Origin: a virus
IMG/VR virus record: IMGVR_UViG_3300037069_001345
Location: 1 to 47,166 of that record
Direction: 5' to 3' (one strand)
Length of the DNA: 47,166 bases
Below the pieces are notes generated by a model. It worked only from the letters and a program-made list of their open reading frames with translations, was not told the DNA's origin and did no database searches. Every line of letters starts with the position of its first letter. Position 1 is the stretch's first letter. Below are positions 7,299 through 13,930 of this stretch, in pieces. Both the position numbers and the translations under genes were made by a program.

Positions 7299-8473
7299 GT
7301 TTCGATGGTAAACCCATACGGGGTGCTAGCGCTATCAGTGTCAGCACTGACTTGGCGCATCACCTTCTGCAGGGAGTCCGCCATGCGTGTGTGTGCGTCG
7401 GGCAGGAGGTGACCGTACACGTTCACTGTCGTCTGAATGGACTCGTGCCCCAGGCGGGCACGGATGAACGCCAACGGCACACCATCTGCGATCAACCAGG
7501 ATGCGCCGGTGTGCCGCAAGTCGTGGATTCTTGGGCGTTGGCTGATCCCGGATTTGCGTACGGCGACGACCCATGCTTTGTAGAAGGTGCGGGCCGGGAT
7601 TCTGCCGCCGTCGGGGTTGTGGAACACGTAGCCTGTCCCGGGGGTTCCGAGCTGGGCGACCAGTTCGGGCCAGAGCGCGACGGTGCGGCGTGACTTCCGT
7701 GACTTAGGCGGCCCGATGACTTCGGGGCCGTGCGGGTTTCGTTTCCACGCTTTCGACACCCGCACTGTGGGCGGGATGGTGTCGGTGTTGATATCGGACC
7801 ATTCGAGGGCGGCAGCTTCGGACCATCGCAGTTGTGAGCCGATGAGGAACGCGGCTAGTGGTTTCCATTTGTCGGGGAGGGCGTCGGTGACACGACGGAA
7901 TTCTTCGAGCGACAGGAACACGGGTTCGTTGGGGACACCGCGGGACAGGCTGGCGCCGCGGGCCGGGTTGTCGGGGCGTAGCCCGTTCTTCATGGCGGCG
8001 CCGAGGATGGCGGAGAGGATACCGTGACGGTTCTTCACGGTTTTCGCTGCGACCGGTTTGCCGGTGCGGTGGTGGGGTTGTGCTTCTTGCCAGGCCACCC
8101 ATTTGCCGACGGTGGCTTGGTCGATTGCGTCTATCGGGTAGTCCCCGAGCACCGGGTACAGGTAGTTTTCTGCGACCCGGTGGTATTCGTCTCGGGTGCC
8201 GGGTTCTACGCCTGTGAGGAGGCCGCTGGCGGCGTCTAAGTATCGTTCGGTCCACTCGCGGAAGGTGGGGGTGTCGTGTACGACACTACCTCGGAGGATT
8301 TCTCTGGCCCGGTCGCCGCCGTATGATTCGACTTGCTTTTTGAATCTGAGGGCTTGGGCGCGGGTGGGGAACGTTTCTTGCCGGCTGGCCCATTTGTGTC
8401 CTTTTTTGGTGCGCCATTGGACGCGGAACACTTCGGTCCCGGACGGGTTGATGAACGGCTTGAGGCTAGCCAC
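7295..8473 (-). CDS. int: Tyrosine integrase
   Basis: 392 residues from a GTG that lies behind GGAAGGAGA; the longer frame to 8533 overlaps the upstream gene and has no ribosome site. An arm-binding type N-terminus (residues ~10-60) precedes a SAM-like core-binding domain (~70-165) and the catalytic domain. Catalytic residues are visible: R216, H317-x-x-R320, H343 and Y353. Length is usual for the family. It catalyses site-specific integration and excision. The upstream coiled-coil gene ends 4 bases before the start, so both share a promoter. Confidence 0.95.
   Translation of the reverse strand: MASLKPFINPSGTEVFRVQWRTKKGHKWASRQETFPTRAQALRFKKQVESYGGDRAREILRGSVVHDTPTFREWTERYLDAASGLLTGVEPGTRDEYHRVAENYLYPVLGDYPIDAIDQATVGKWVAWQEAQPHHRTGKPVAAKTVKNRHGILSAILGAAMKNGLRPDNPARGASLSRGVPNEPVFLSLEEFRRVTDALPDKWKPLAAFLIGSQLRWSEAAALEWSDINTDTIPPTVRVSKAWKRNPHGPEVIGPPKSRKSRRTVALWPELVAQLGTPGTGYVFHNPDGGRIPARTFYKAWVVAVRKSGISQRPRIHDLRHTGASWLIADGVPLAFIRARLGHESIQTTVNVYGHLLPDAHTRMADSLQKVMRQVSADTDSASTPYGFTIET
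7305..7324 (-). promoter_or_regulatory. Leaderless promoter with operator for the membrane protein gene
   Basis: On the reverse strand a -10 box TACCAT (7310-7305) ends 6 nt before the ATG at 7298. Directly upstream is the palindrome AACCCATACGGGGT (7311-7324), a variant of the phage operator. No good -35 box is seen. The site lies inside the integrase 3' end. Confidence 0.55.
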
Positions 8474-8477
8474 GGGG

Positions 8478-8936
8478 TCAGTCGTCTCCTTCCGGTACCA
8501 CAGTCCACGGACCCACCAAACGCTGCACAGCATTGAAAACGAAGTGCCCGCCAGGTCGAGGGATAACGGAGTCCGGGTAAATGGTCCCGTCTTTGATGAA
8601 CTCCGGCAGAGTCGCCCGCTCGACGGTCATCGCGTCCAGGCGGGCTTGCAACGCGTCACGCTGCTCTTTCCGACGGTCCGCGGATTCACGCATCAGCTTG
8701 TATGCAGTCCGCAGCTTCTCGTTCTCGGCTTGCAGAGCATCACGCTCAGCCTCGGTGTCAAGACGCGCCTCAGTGAACTCCACCAGCCGATCCATGTCGG
8801 CCTCATGGGCCGCCAGCAGAGCCTCAACAGCATCGAGAAGGTCGCCCGGAAGGTGCGACGAGCGACACACGCACCAGCCCTCATCGAACAGGGCACGGAC
8901 CTCCTCGATCAACGCCTTGTAGTCGGGGGATGTCAT
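8478..8936 (-). CDS. Coiled-coil protein, paralogue of the gene at 22757
   Basis: 152 residues from the ATG at 8936. Residues about 45-115 are a long charged coiled coil; the C-terminus RLVGPWTVVPEGDD and the segment ALQARLDAMTVE are shared almost exactly with the protein encoded at 22757-23269. The start sits 7 nt after a TATGCT box, so the mRNA may be nearly leaderless. The gene is translated just ahead of integrase and its last codons contain the integrase ribosome site. No known function. Confidence 0.75.
   Translation of the reverse strand: MTSPDYKALIEEVRALFDEGWCVCRSSHLPGDLLDAVEALLAAHEADMDRLVEFTEARLDTEAERDALQAENEKLRTAYKLMRESADRRKEQRDALQARLDAMTVERATLPEFIKDGTIYPDSVIPRPGGHFVFNAVQRLVGPWTVVPEGDD
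8485..8522 (-). repeat. 38-bp inverted repeat, left copy
   Basis: Exact reverse complement of 23225-23262. It encodes the shared C-terminal tail of two paralogues and the ribosome site of the next gene. A second shared block, 8620-8650, is the exact inverse of 23085-23115. Confidence 0.95.
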
Positions 8937-8943
8937 ACCCCCA

Positions 8944-8973
8944 AGCATACACCCATATGGGTAACCGTGTCGG
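8944..8973 (-). promoter_or_regulatory. Leftward lysogeny promoter with operator
   Basis: Reverse strand: -35 CCGACA (8973-8968), 18-bp spacer, -10 TATGCT (8949-8944). The perfect palindrome ACCCATATGGGT (8951-8962) fills the spacer. It would drive the coiled-coil gene and integrase and be blocked by the phage repressor. Confidence 0.65.
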
Positions 8974-9027
8974 CATATTTTGTCGGTATATCCGGGCGAC
9001 ACCCCCCAGTTCCCAGCGTTTATCTGT

Positions 9028-9051
9028 AGGGCGGACGGGACTTGAACCCGT
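9028..9051 (-). other. attP: tRNA 3'-end mimic, candidate attP core
   Basis: On the reverse strand there is a complete T arm, ACGGG-TTCAAGT-CCCGT, followed by CCGCCCT as in a tRNA acceptor 3' strand. The 5' half of a tRNA is absent. Tyrosine integrases commonly use a tRNA 3' end as core, and int lies 550 bp away. The host tRNA cannot be named from here. Confidence 0.5.
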
Positions 9052-9071
9052 AGACCCATATGGGGTAGACA
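9042..9071 (+). promoter_or_regulatory. Rightward promoter with operator over the att-like core
   Basis: TTGAAC (9042-9047), 18-bp spacer, TAGACA (9066-9071). The operator-like ACCCATATGGGGT (9054-9066) occupies the spacer. The -35 box is part of the T-arm mimic. It could drive the small gene at 9300. Confidence 0.45.
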
Positions 9072-9127
9072 CCCCGAATCCCTTGTAAACACTGGGCGCA
9101 GACAATTTTGTTGGAGCGGACGAGGCT

Positions 9128-9145
9128 CCCCATATGGACCATAAT
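9128..9145 (+). promoter_or_regulatory. Operator-like site next to a -10-like box
   Basis: CCCCATATGG (9128-9137) shares the operator core, with CATAAT at 9140-9145 resembling a -10 box. No matching -35 box is visible at 17-18 bp. Confidence 0.4.
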
Positions 9146-9299
9146 GGACAGGTGTGGACATATATTTGTAGGGATGCCGACACGTCCACCCACCCCCTAA
9201 AAAGGGGGGGTTGAGGAAGTATACCTTTCGGCGTAGGTCCGCTAGGGTAGGCAGAAACCGTTGCAGGGGCGCAACGGCGCTAGGGGAAGAAGCCCACCC

Positions 9300-9482
9300 G
9301 TGAACAAATCCGTAGACGACATGACCGCCGGCGAAATTCGCTCAGCCTGCTTGAGGCTCGGCATGGACCCGTACAAGACGTTAGAGCTTGTACTCACCGG
9401 ACACAAAGATTCGGTCAATCTCTCGCCATGCGTCGGGGAAGCTAACCCCCAACACTTCAAAGATCAGCCGAAGGTCGCTTGA
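9300..9482 (+). CDS. Small unknown protein overlapping the repressor gene antisense
   Basis: 60 residues from GTG at 9300, with AGGGGAAGAAG upstream. The protein has DDMTAGEIRSACLRLGMDPYKTL, which reads like a short helical domain. Its last 102 bases are antisense to the repressor 3' end. It could be a Cro- or antirepressor-like product, but there is no homology I recognise and the reading frame may be incidental. Confidence 0.45.
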   Translation: MNKSVDDMTAGEIRSACLRLGMDPYKTLELVLTGHKDSVNLSPCVGEANPQHFKDQPKVA

Positions 9483-9641
9483 CTTTGGGGCGCGCTCGCC
9501 GCGCCAATAACGACGGAAGGTGTTGACGGGGATGCCAGCGCGTCCTGCCGTCTCTTCCTGTCCCATATGCTTTTCATCTGCCACGGCGCGGATGTACGCG
9601 GCGACCGCTAGGTCAAAGTCTGATTCTGGTCGAGATGCCAC
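9381..9641 (-). CDS. HTH repressor (Cro/C1-type), likely immunity repressor
   Basis: 86 residues from GTG. Residues about 24-65 form a helix-turn-helix: MGQEETAGRAGIPVNTFRRYW, with the turn at AGI and a recognition helix NTFRRYWRG. There is no dimerisation or cleavage domain, so it is a minimal repressor. The GTG lies 7 nt after a TACCCT box and an operator variant lies immediately upstream, suggesting autoregulation from a leaderless mRNA. It is divergent from the early promoter. Role as immunity repressor follows from position. Confidence 0.75.
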   Translation of the reverse strand: MASRPESDFDLAVAAYIRAVADEKHMGQEETAGRAGIPVNTFRRYWRGERAPKSSDLRLIFEVLGVSFPDAWREIDRIFVSGEYKL

Positions 9642-9648
9642 ATTTCAG

Positions 9649-9667
9649 AGGGTATCCCATTCGGGGT
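9649..9667 (-). promoter_or_regulatory. Repressor promoter with operator
   Basis: Reverse strand -10 TACCCT (9654-9649), 7 nt before the GTG. The operator ATCCCATTCGGGGT (9654-9667) abuts it. No convincing -35 box. Confidence 0.5.
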
Positions 9668-9776
9668 GACCATAAGTCGCATTGACTCGAAGTTTGTAGT
9701 AACCGAGTCGGTTTTGTTTCGCTTTCTTCTCCGCCCTTGTAGAGGTACGCAGAATACAGAAATGTCTGTCTGTCCG

Positions 9777-9806
9777 TTGACACCTACCCATTCGGGTAGG
9801 TAAGCT
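9777..9806 (+). promoter_or_regulatory. Rightward early promoter with operator
   Basis: TTGACA (9777-9782), 18-bp spacer, TAAGCT (9801-9806). The spacer is the inverted repeat CCTACCC-ATTC-GGGTAGG (9783-9800). This is the best promoter in the window and is positioned to start the whole early operon, with repressor binding blocking polymerase. Confidence 0.8.
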
Positions 9807-9812
9807 AGCAAC

Positions 9813-9854
9813 ATGCAGCACAACGAAGCATACCGCGCAAGGGGCTTGACGTGA
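9813..9854 (+). CDS. 13-codon leaderless leader peptide
   Basis: ATG at 9813 lies 6 nt after the TAAGCT box, so the transcript probably begins at or next to it. The frame encodes MQHNEAYRARGLT and its TGA overlaps the GTG of the next gene (GTGA). This would couple translation of the excisionase-like gene to a leaderless start. Confidence 0.45.
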   Translation: MQHNEAYRARGLT

Positions 9855-10069
9855 TCCGCGAACCCTGGGTTGACACCCTGGCCGTCGCGGATCATTTCGG
9901 CAAGTCCGTGTTCACCGTTCGTCGGTGGGCGCAGGCCGGTGAGATTCCTGGGGTGAAGAAAGGGCGGAGCTGGCTGTTTCAGCTCTCCGCGATCGACGCT
10001 CACATGGGATCCACCCCGCCTCCTTCTGCGCAGTCTGCCCGTTCGAGGGGCCGGCGCAGAGCCGCCTGA
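9851..10069 (+). CDS. Putative excisionase / HTH DNA-binding protein
   Basis: 72 residues from GTG. Residues about 7-50 form a MerR-like winged HTH of the excisionase type: TLAVADHFGKSVFTVRRWAQ, then GEIPGVKKGRSWLF. The basic C-terminus (SRGRRRAA) would help bind DNA. As first gene after the early promoter, next to the integrase module, it may direct excision or act as a Cro-like switch. Which of the two is unresolved. Confidence 0.75.
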   Translation: MIREPWVDTLAVADHFGKSVFTVRRWAQAGEIPGVKKGRSWLFQLSAIDAHMGSTPPPSAQSARSRGRRRAA

Positions 10070-10086
10070 TTCTCTCTGACATTCGT

Positions 10087-10112
10087 CCGCCTCATGTAGG
10101 CGGTGTTTGTTG
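10087..10112 (+). terminator. Weak terminator after the excisionase gene
   Basis: CCGCCT (10087-10092) pairs with AGGCGG (10098-10103) around a 5-base loop, followed by TGTTTGTTG. It could reduce early read-through. The T-rich tail overlaps the next promoter's -35 box. Confidence 0.45.
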
Positions 10113-10135
10113 CGCCCAAAACTGAAAACTATAGC
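10107..10135 (+). promoter_or_regulatory. Second early promoter
   Basis: TTGTTG (10107-10112), 17-bp spacer, TATAGC (10130-10135). It would re-initiate transcription ahead of the 10403 gene. No operator palindrome is present here. Confidence 0.5.
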
Positions 10136-10402
10136 TACCGGACGACGCCAAACGCCTATGCGCCGGGATGCACATACACAGTGGCAGATACGGGCACCTG
10201 AAGACGGTGCTGCGACTTCACCTGGGGGTGGAGGGGAACTGCACCGACCACAAAGGCGTGGCCGGGTTTGAAGGATAGGTCCGAGGGAGCGTGTTGGCGG
10301 GTAGAGGTCGTGCCCCATCGCTGAAGGATCGGCTGCCCACTATTGGCTCATTACGGTGCCGGGATCGTACCCCGGGGGCAGCACGGAAAGGAGGGAGACC
10401 CA
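10136..10402 (+). other. Long leader, mostly without a gene
   Basis: About 265 bases between promoter and the next clear start. A 36-codon frame at 10168-10278 (starting MHIHSGRYGHLK) has no clear ribosome site and is uncertain. The rest is GC-rich with short dyads and may be an untranslated leader or small RNA. Confidence 0.4.
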
Positions 10403-11134
10403 ATGGCTATCTACCTAGACTCCTCCGCTAACCGGAACATCAACCGCATACTCGGGTCCGCCATAAACAAAGTGGCTCCGGAAATCTACCTACAGTCGCA
10501 GGTACGCAGCATGAGCGCCGAGCAGTTGCAGGACATTGCTCTTACGTACTTAGTGGAGCGACTGAAAGACCGCAAGCGGGCACGAGTGCTCGTAATCGAA
10601 AGAGACGCCCAACGCGGCGGTGTCGTGTCCGCCCGGGTTGACGCACCGGGCAAGCGCGTCATCATCGACATCCCCAAGGCCGAGATTGAGCGCCGCGACA
10701 ACAGCGAGACCGCCGCCCCAGATTCGGCCACAATTCACAAGATCCGTGAGGATCAGCAGGCACGCATTGATGCCGACTCGGCCGCGCGGTGGGAAGCGAT
10801 CAGGGCACAAATGGCTGACGCCATGGACGCACTTCGGGAAAGCTGGCATGTCGAGTGGACGCGCGAATTGTTGGACGCCGAGTTCGCTGTTGGCGACGGG
10901 ACAACGACGACCTGGGGCAACGCCACGCGCGAGCAGCACATGGCGCGACTCGCGCTGCACGAGCGCAATGCTGCGGCAGGCATTGAAGGCGCATTGCGAC
11001 ACCGGGAAGCACTGGACGTTTTGGACTCGTCGGGTGCCTTGTGCTTGAACGAAGCTCGGCGCGTTGGTGCAAACCCACAAACCCGGGGCGGTGAGCGGCC
11101 AGATACGGAAGCCCTCGCCGTCCTGCTGGACTAA
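10403..11134 (+). CDS. Unknown early protein, 243 residues
   Basis: ATG at 10403 stands behind GGAAAGGAGGG, which decides the start over a longer frame. The protein is largely helical and charged: an N-terminal NRNINRILGSAINKVAPEIY, a central Lys/Arg-rich part around 65-110 and long amphipathic helices to the end. No catalytic motif or known family is evident. It opens a run of small early genes whose neighbours are mostly unknown or nucleic-acid related. Confidence 0.75.
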   Translation: MAIYLDSSANRNINRILGSAINKVAPEIYLQSQVRSMSAEQLQDIALTYLVERLKDRKRARVLVIERDAQRGGVVSARVDAPGKRVIIDIPKAEIERRDNSETAAPDSATIHKIREDQQARIDADSAARWEAIRAQMADAMDALRESWHVEWTRELLDAEFAVGDGTTTTWGNATREQHMARLALHERNAAAGIEGALRHREALDVLDSSGALCLNEARRVGANPQTRGGERPDTEALAVLLD

Positions 11135-11150
11135 GAGAAAGCGAACCAAA

Positions 11151-11294
11151 ATGTTTCTTCAGCGCGCAATCCTCGCAGCCCTACAACGCAAACCAATGTA
11201 CGAAGGCACCGTCCCGGACGCCGTGGTCGCAAAGCGTCGGACAAGAAACAAAGCAGCGCGGCACTCCCGCCGCCTCAACCGGCTCAGCCGATAG
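11151..11294 (+). CDS. Small basic protein, 47 residues
   Basis: ATG follows GAGAAAGCG. The protein begins MFLQRAILAALQRKPMYEG and ends in a strongly basic tail (RRLNRLSR). This is a recurrent short protein of actinobacterial phages and prophages as far as I recall; nucleic-acid binding is suggested by charge only. Confidence 0.65.
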   Translation: MFLQRAILAALQRKPMYEGTVPDAVVAKRRTRNKAARHSRRLNRLSR

Positions 11295-11307
11295 GGGGTA
11301 ACGGAGC

Positions 11308-11916
11308 ATGACACTTCGAGCCTTCTCCCCCGAGGTTGTGGCCACCATCGAAATGGCCAAGACAGTCGGGTGGGAATACATCGGACGCAACGGCGCCGGC
11401 CATCCCAGACTCCGACACAGTTCGGGCGCAGTGGTGGATATCGCTGGCACCACATCCAACTTCAACACGATCGAGAACGACCGGCACCGTCTGTGGCGTG
11501 TCTCTGGGGCGCCCCGGCAGACCAAGAGGGCGGGCAAGTTCCGCAAGGGATCACGCGGCAGCGGCTTCTCTCTTGACGCAGCGGTGCGTGAGCAGGAAGG
11601 GGAGCACCTGTCGGCGTATACGACGGGTGTGCTGAAACCGTCCGAAGTTGCAGCGGATGAGCGGGATTCGCGGCGCCCTTGGTTGGAACGAGAGTTGGCG
11701 ACGCTGGTGGAGGCGCAGTGGCGTGCCGGGTTGCGTTTGATCGCTGCGGAGGTCGCGCTCGCTGAGGCGCAGCGCACTGAACCACAGAACGACCATCAGG
11801 AAATGGCGTTGGCCTGGAAGTTGCGGGACCGGCAGCGGCTCGTGGACAGGGCGCAGGCTGAGGCCCGTGAGGCTGCCCGCCTGGTGGATTTGAAGCGGGC
11901 TGAGATAGAGGAGTAG
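11308..11916 (+). CDS. HicA-like domain fused to a coiled coil
   Basis: 202 residues; GGGGGTAACGGAG precedes the ATG. Residues about 8-67 resemble the HicA/dsRBD-like fold: a helix (VVATIEMAKTVG), then WEYIGRNGAGHPRLRH, where H32 sits at the place of the HicA catalytic histidine, then a beta strand VVDIAGT and a second helix. Residues ~115-202 are a long charged coiled coil. No HicB antitoxin gene is adjacent. RNase or RNA-binding activity is inference from fold resemblance. Confidence 0.55.
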   Translation: MTLRAFSPEVVATIEMAKTVGWEYIGRNGAGHPRLRHSSGAVVDIAGTTSNFNTIENDRHRLWRVSGAPRQTKRAGKFRKGSRGSGFSLDAAVREQEGEHLSAYTTGVLKPSEVAADERDSRRPWLERELATLVEAQWRAGLRLIAAEVALAEAQRTEPQNDHQEMALAWKLRDRQRLVDRAQAEAREAARLVDLKRAEIEE

Positions 11917-11920
11917 GGAA

Positions 11921-12211
11921 ATGGCTTCAAGTGATAGCAGCAAGGGCAACCCGGCGTCGAAGCGGATGACGAACCCGAAGCTGAAGGAAAGACGCCAACG
12001 GTCCTGGTTGCGTGGCGAAGCGCGCAAGAAGAGGAACCGTGAGGCGAATGAGGCACGGCGGAAAGCCAACGACGCGCAGCTGGCCTTCCTGGACTTGACA
12101 CGCACGAAGACTGCGGTGGAGCGCCGACGCGGCGACAAGACCGTGATCGTGTACCGCCCGGACAGCCCGCAACGAACGATTCGCCTAGCCGGTTTGAAAG
12201 AGGCCGCATAA
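11921..12211 (+). CDS. Basic unknown protein, 96 residues
   Basis: GATAGAGGAGTAGG precedes the ATG. Residues 15-60 are very rich in Arg/Lys within one helix (KERRQRSWLRGEARKKR), then a short beta part ending GLKEAA. Likely a nucleic-acid-binding accessory of the preceding coiled-coil protein. No family recognised. Confidence 0.6.
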   Translation: MASSDSSKGNPASKRMTNPKLKERRQRSWLRGEARKKRNREANEARRKANDAQLAFLDLTRTKTAVERRRGDKTVIVYRPDSPQRTIRLAGLKEAA

Positions 12212-12234
12212 GTAAATGAGAGGTGGGACGGGTC

Positions 12235-12360
12235 ATGTCCCCAGTAGAAGAAGTGTGGCACGAACTTCAGGCGGCTTGGCGTATCGCGCAGGTGCTCCGC
12301 ATTGAGGCGGGCATTGAGGGGGCCGCGGACCATGCAGTCGGTCACGCAGTCCTCGCCTGA
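12235..12360 (+). CDS. Small unknown protein, 41 residues
   Basis: ATG behind GAGGTGGG; the frame runs 41 codons to TGA. The protein (MSPVEEVWHELQAAWRIAQV...) is one amphipathic helix with a His/Ala-rich end. It overlaps the next gene by 29 bases. Confidence 0.55.
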   Translation: MSPVEEVWHELQAAWRIAQVLRIEAGIEGAADHAVGHAVLA

Positions 12361-12598
12361 CGTGTTCGAGGTTCTTGACTGGACGGTCGAGTGTGAGTCC
12401 CTACATCACGCTTTGAACGATGCGGTGACGGTGGAGCACGGTGGGGAGGCCCGGTTTTATGTTTCCGGCCCTTGTAAGCACACGACCGGTTACCGATGTG
12501 AGCCAGCGGCTTTATCCGCGATGCTCAACGCTCGTGGGATTTGTGAGCGGTGCCGTTCGTCGTGGCCGCGGGACCGCTTCTCGTATTGGAGATTGTAG
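12332..12598 (+). CDS. Small Cys/His protein, 88 residues
   Basis: ATG at 12332. The segment GPCKHTTGYRCEP and the end ICERCRSSWPRDRF provide Cys and His residues able to hold zinc. Stop TAG overlaps the GTG of the next gene. Unknown function; one of several small putative zinc proteins in this operon. Confidence 0.6.
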   Translation: MQSVTQSSPDVFEVLDWTVECESLHHALNDAVTVEHGGEARFYVSGPCKHTTGYRCEPAALSAMLNARGICERCRSSWPRDRFSYWRL

Positions 12599-12855
12599 TG
12601 GCGCTGACTGACGAAGAGGTTCGGATCGATGTTGATATCGATTTGGAGGTTGCCTGTGAGGGTTTGACTCACCCAGCGGGCACGCATTGGCATGACGGTG
12701 GTCCTGCCAGGTGGCGGCTGATCTGCCCCGAGTGCGGCTATGTGGTGTTGCAGTGCGAGGGCCGCGCAATGAAGTTGCGGAGTGAGCCGACGATCCTTTG
12801 CAGCTGCTGCAACACGCTTTTCGCCGCTAAAAATTATGGGTTCTTTCTTCTATGA
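12598..12855 (+). CDS. Zinc-ribbon protein, 85 residues
   Basis: Starts at a GTG overlapping the previous stop, with GGAG 8 bases upstream. A CPECG and a CSCC knuckle about 30 residues apart form a probable zinc ribbon in the C-terminal half; the N-terminus is acidic (DEEVRIDVDIDLE). Possibly a DNA- or protein-binding accessory; no known family. Confidence 0.65.
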   Translation: MALTDEEVRIDVDIDLEVACEGLTHPAGTHWHDGGPARWRLICPECGYVVLQCEGRAMKLRSEPTILCSCCNTLFAAKNYGFFLL

Positions 12856-12879
12856 GCGTGTCAATGAAAGGAAAAGATC

Positions 12880-12972
12880 ATGGGTGATATTGGTGAGCCG
12901 ATCAAAACAATTGAGTTGGAGCCGGTCGAGGCACCAATTTCGGTTCCGCAGCCTGAGCAGGTGCCCGCATGA
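12880..12972 (+). CDS. 30-residue proline/glutamate-rich peptide
   Basis: ATG behind AAAGGAAAAG; begins MGDIGEPIKTIELEPVEAP and is rich in Pro/Glu/Val. Its TGA overlaps the next ATG (ATGA). I recall similarly starting short proteins (GD-GEPIR) recurring in actinobacterial phages, which supports it as a real gene. Function unknown. Confidence 0.6.
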   Translation: MGDIGEPIKTIELEPVEAPISVPQPEQVPA

Positions 12973-13754
12973 GTACGGCGCCGGCGAGGGTGACGGCGGA
13001 GTTCGAGGGTTACGAGTTCGTACCGGGTGAGGTGTTCGGCACGCGCTCTTTCCGGGTGGACAAGATGGGCCGGCTGACGGGTGTTTCGTTCCGGGTTGTG
13101 TGGCGTCCGGGTGTGAATGAGGCGACGTGTCAAAACGATGACACGCTTTTCGCCCACAGGAGGTGGGCGCCGGAGCTGTATGAGTTGCTGACGGGTGTTC
13201 CGGCCTCGCAGTCGTTGATGGAGGAAGAGGAGAGGCGCCGGATGCATTCTCATCCGGGCGCCAAGTTTTGGCCATTCGGTGCCGAGACTTACACCATCCC
13301 GACTTACGCCACCTACGTCGGGAGCAACGCGGCCGTCAACTATCCCGTACCGTCCGGGCCACCACCATTCGATGAAGCAGTCAGTGAACTCGACCGCAAG
13401 CGGGTGATGGACGTGCCGCACCGTATCGACCAGTGCAAGCACGGGTTCTACGCCTACTACGAAGGCTCAAACGACTACCACGATCAGTCGTCGGGGGTCA
13501 ACGCCGTCATCAAAGGGTTCGGGGACGCCACGATCGGCACCCGCGGGTTCCGGTGCATGAAGGCCGAAATTGTGGCCCTGCACTTCGACACAGACCGCGT
13601 GAGCCTTCCCACGCAGAGCCTGATCAGACGGAATTACCCCGGCGTCCCCATTTTCAAAACGTTTGAAGTGATGGTGGGCGAGTTCCCGCCGTCGGTGGGC
13701 GAGTCGAAGGTTGGCCCGGACGCTGACCCGGACTTTTGGACGCGCAGCGTGTGA
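12969..13754 (+). CDS. Conserved phage protein, 261 residues, unknown
   Basis: ATG overlaps the preceding stop. The protein has two beta-rich parts; the first holds EFEGYEFVPGEVFGTRSF, the second begins near residue 150 with RIDQCKHGFYAYYEGSND and includes GTRGFRCMKAEIVAL, a pattern I associate with a common actinobacterial phage protein of unknown function. No catalytic motif is recognisable. Overlaps the next gene (TGATG). Confidence 0.7.
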   Translation: MSTAPARVTAEFEGYEFVPGEVFGTRSFRVDKMGRLTGVSFRVVWRPGVNEATCQNDDTLFAHRRWAPELYELLTGVPASQSLMEEEERRRMHSHPGAKFWPFGAETYTIPTYATYVGSNAAVNYPVPSGPPPFDEAVSELDRKRVMDVPHRIDQCKHGFYAYYEGSNDYHDQSSGVNAVIKGFGDATIGTRGFRCMKAEIVALHFDTDRVSLPTQSLIRRNYPGVPIFKTFEVMVGEFPPSVGESKVGPDADPDFWTRSV

Positions 13755-13930
13755 TGGACGATGACGAAGGGGTCGGAGTTTTCGACTGTCCTTGCGGGTT
13801 CGACGGTGACGCTTCTTGGCGCGGGTCGGGTCCGCTCATTTTTTGGGATTGCCCTGGGTGTGGGGTTGAGCATTCGGGTGAGCTGGAAACGGATGACCCG
13901 GATTGGGATCCAAATGACGAATGGTTCTGA
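13754..13930 (+). CDS. Acidic zinc-knuckle protein, 58 residues
   Basis: ATG overlaps the previous stop. Two CxCG/CxxCG knuckles (DCPCG and DCPGCG) separated by ~20 residues make a probable zinc ribbon; the C-terminus is strongly acidic. Function unknown. Confidence 0.65.
   Translation: MDDDEGVGVFDCPCGFDGDASWRGSGPLIFWDCPGCGVEHSGELETDDPDWDPNDEWF

Larger units (their letters stand above)
8937..9299. other. Non-coding regulatory/attachment region
   Basis: 363 bases with no convincing gene. It holds the leftward promoter, a tRNA 3'-end mimic, a rightward promoter with operator, another operator at 9128-9137, a CCCCCT-AAAA-AGGGGG hairpin at 9193-9208 and a CCGTTGC/GCAACGG hairpin at 9258-9277 just ahead of the next gene. 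Confidence 0.7.

Noticed and set aside
8936-9161. N-terminal extension of the 8478 gene
   Set aside because: It would read through the promoter, operators and att-like core; ATG at 8936 fits the promoter spacing.
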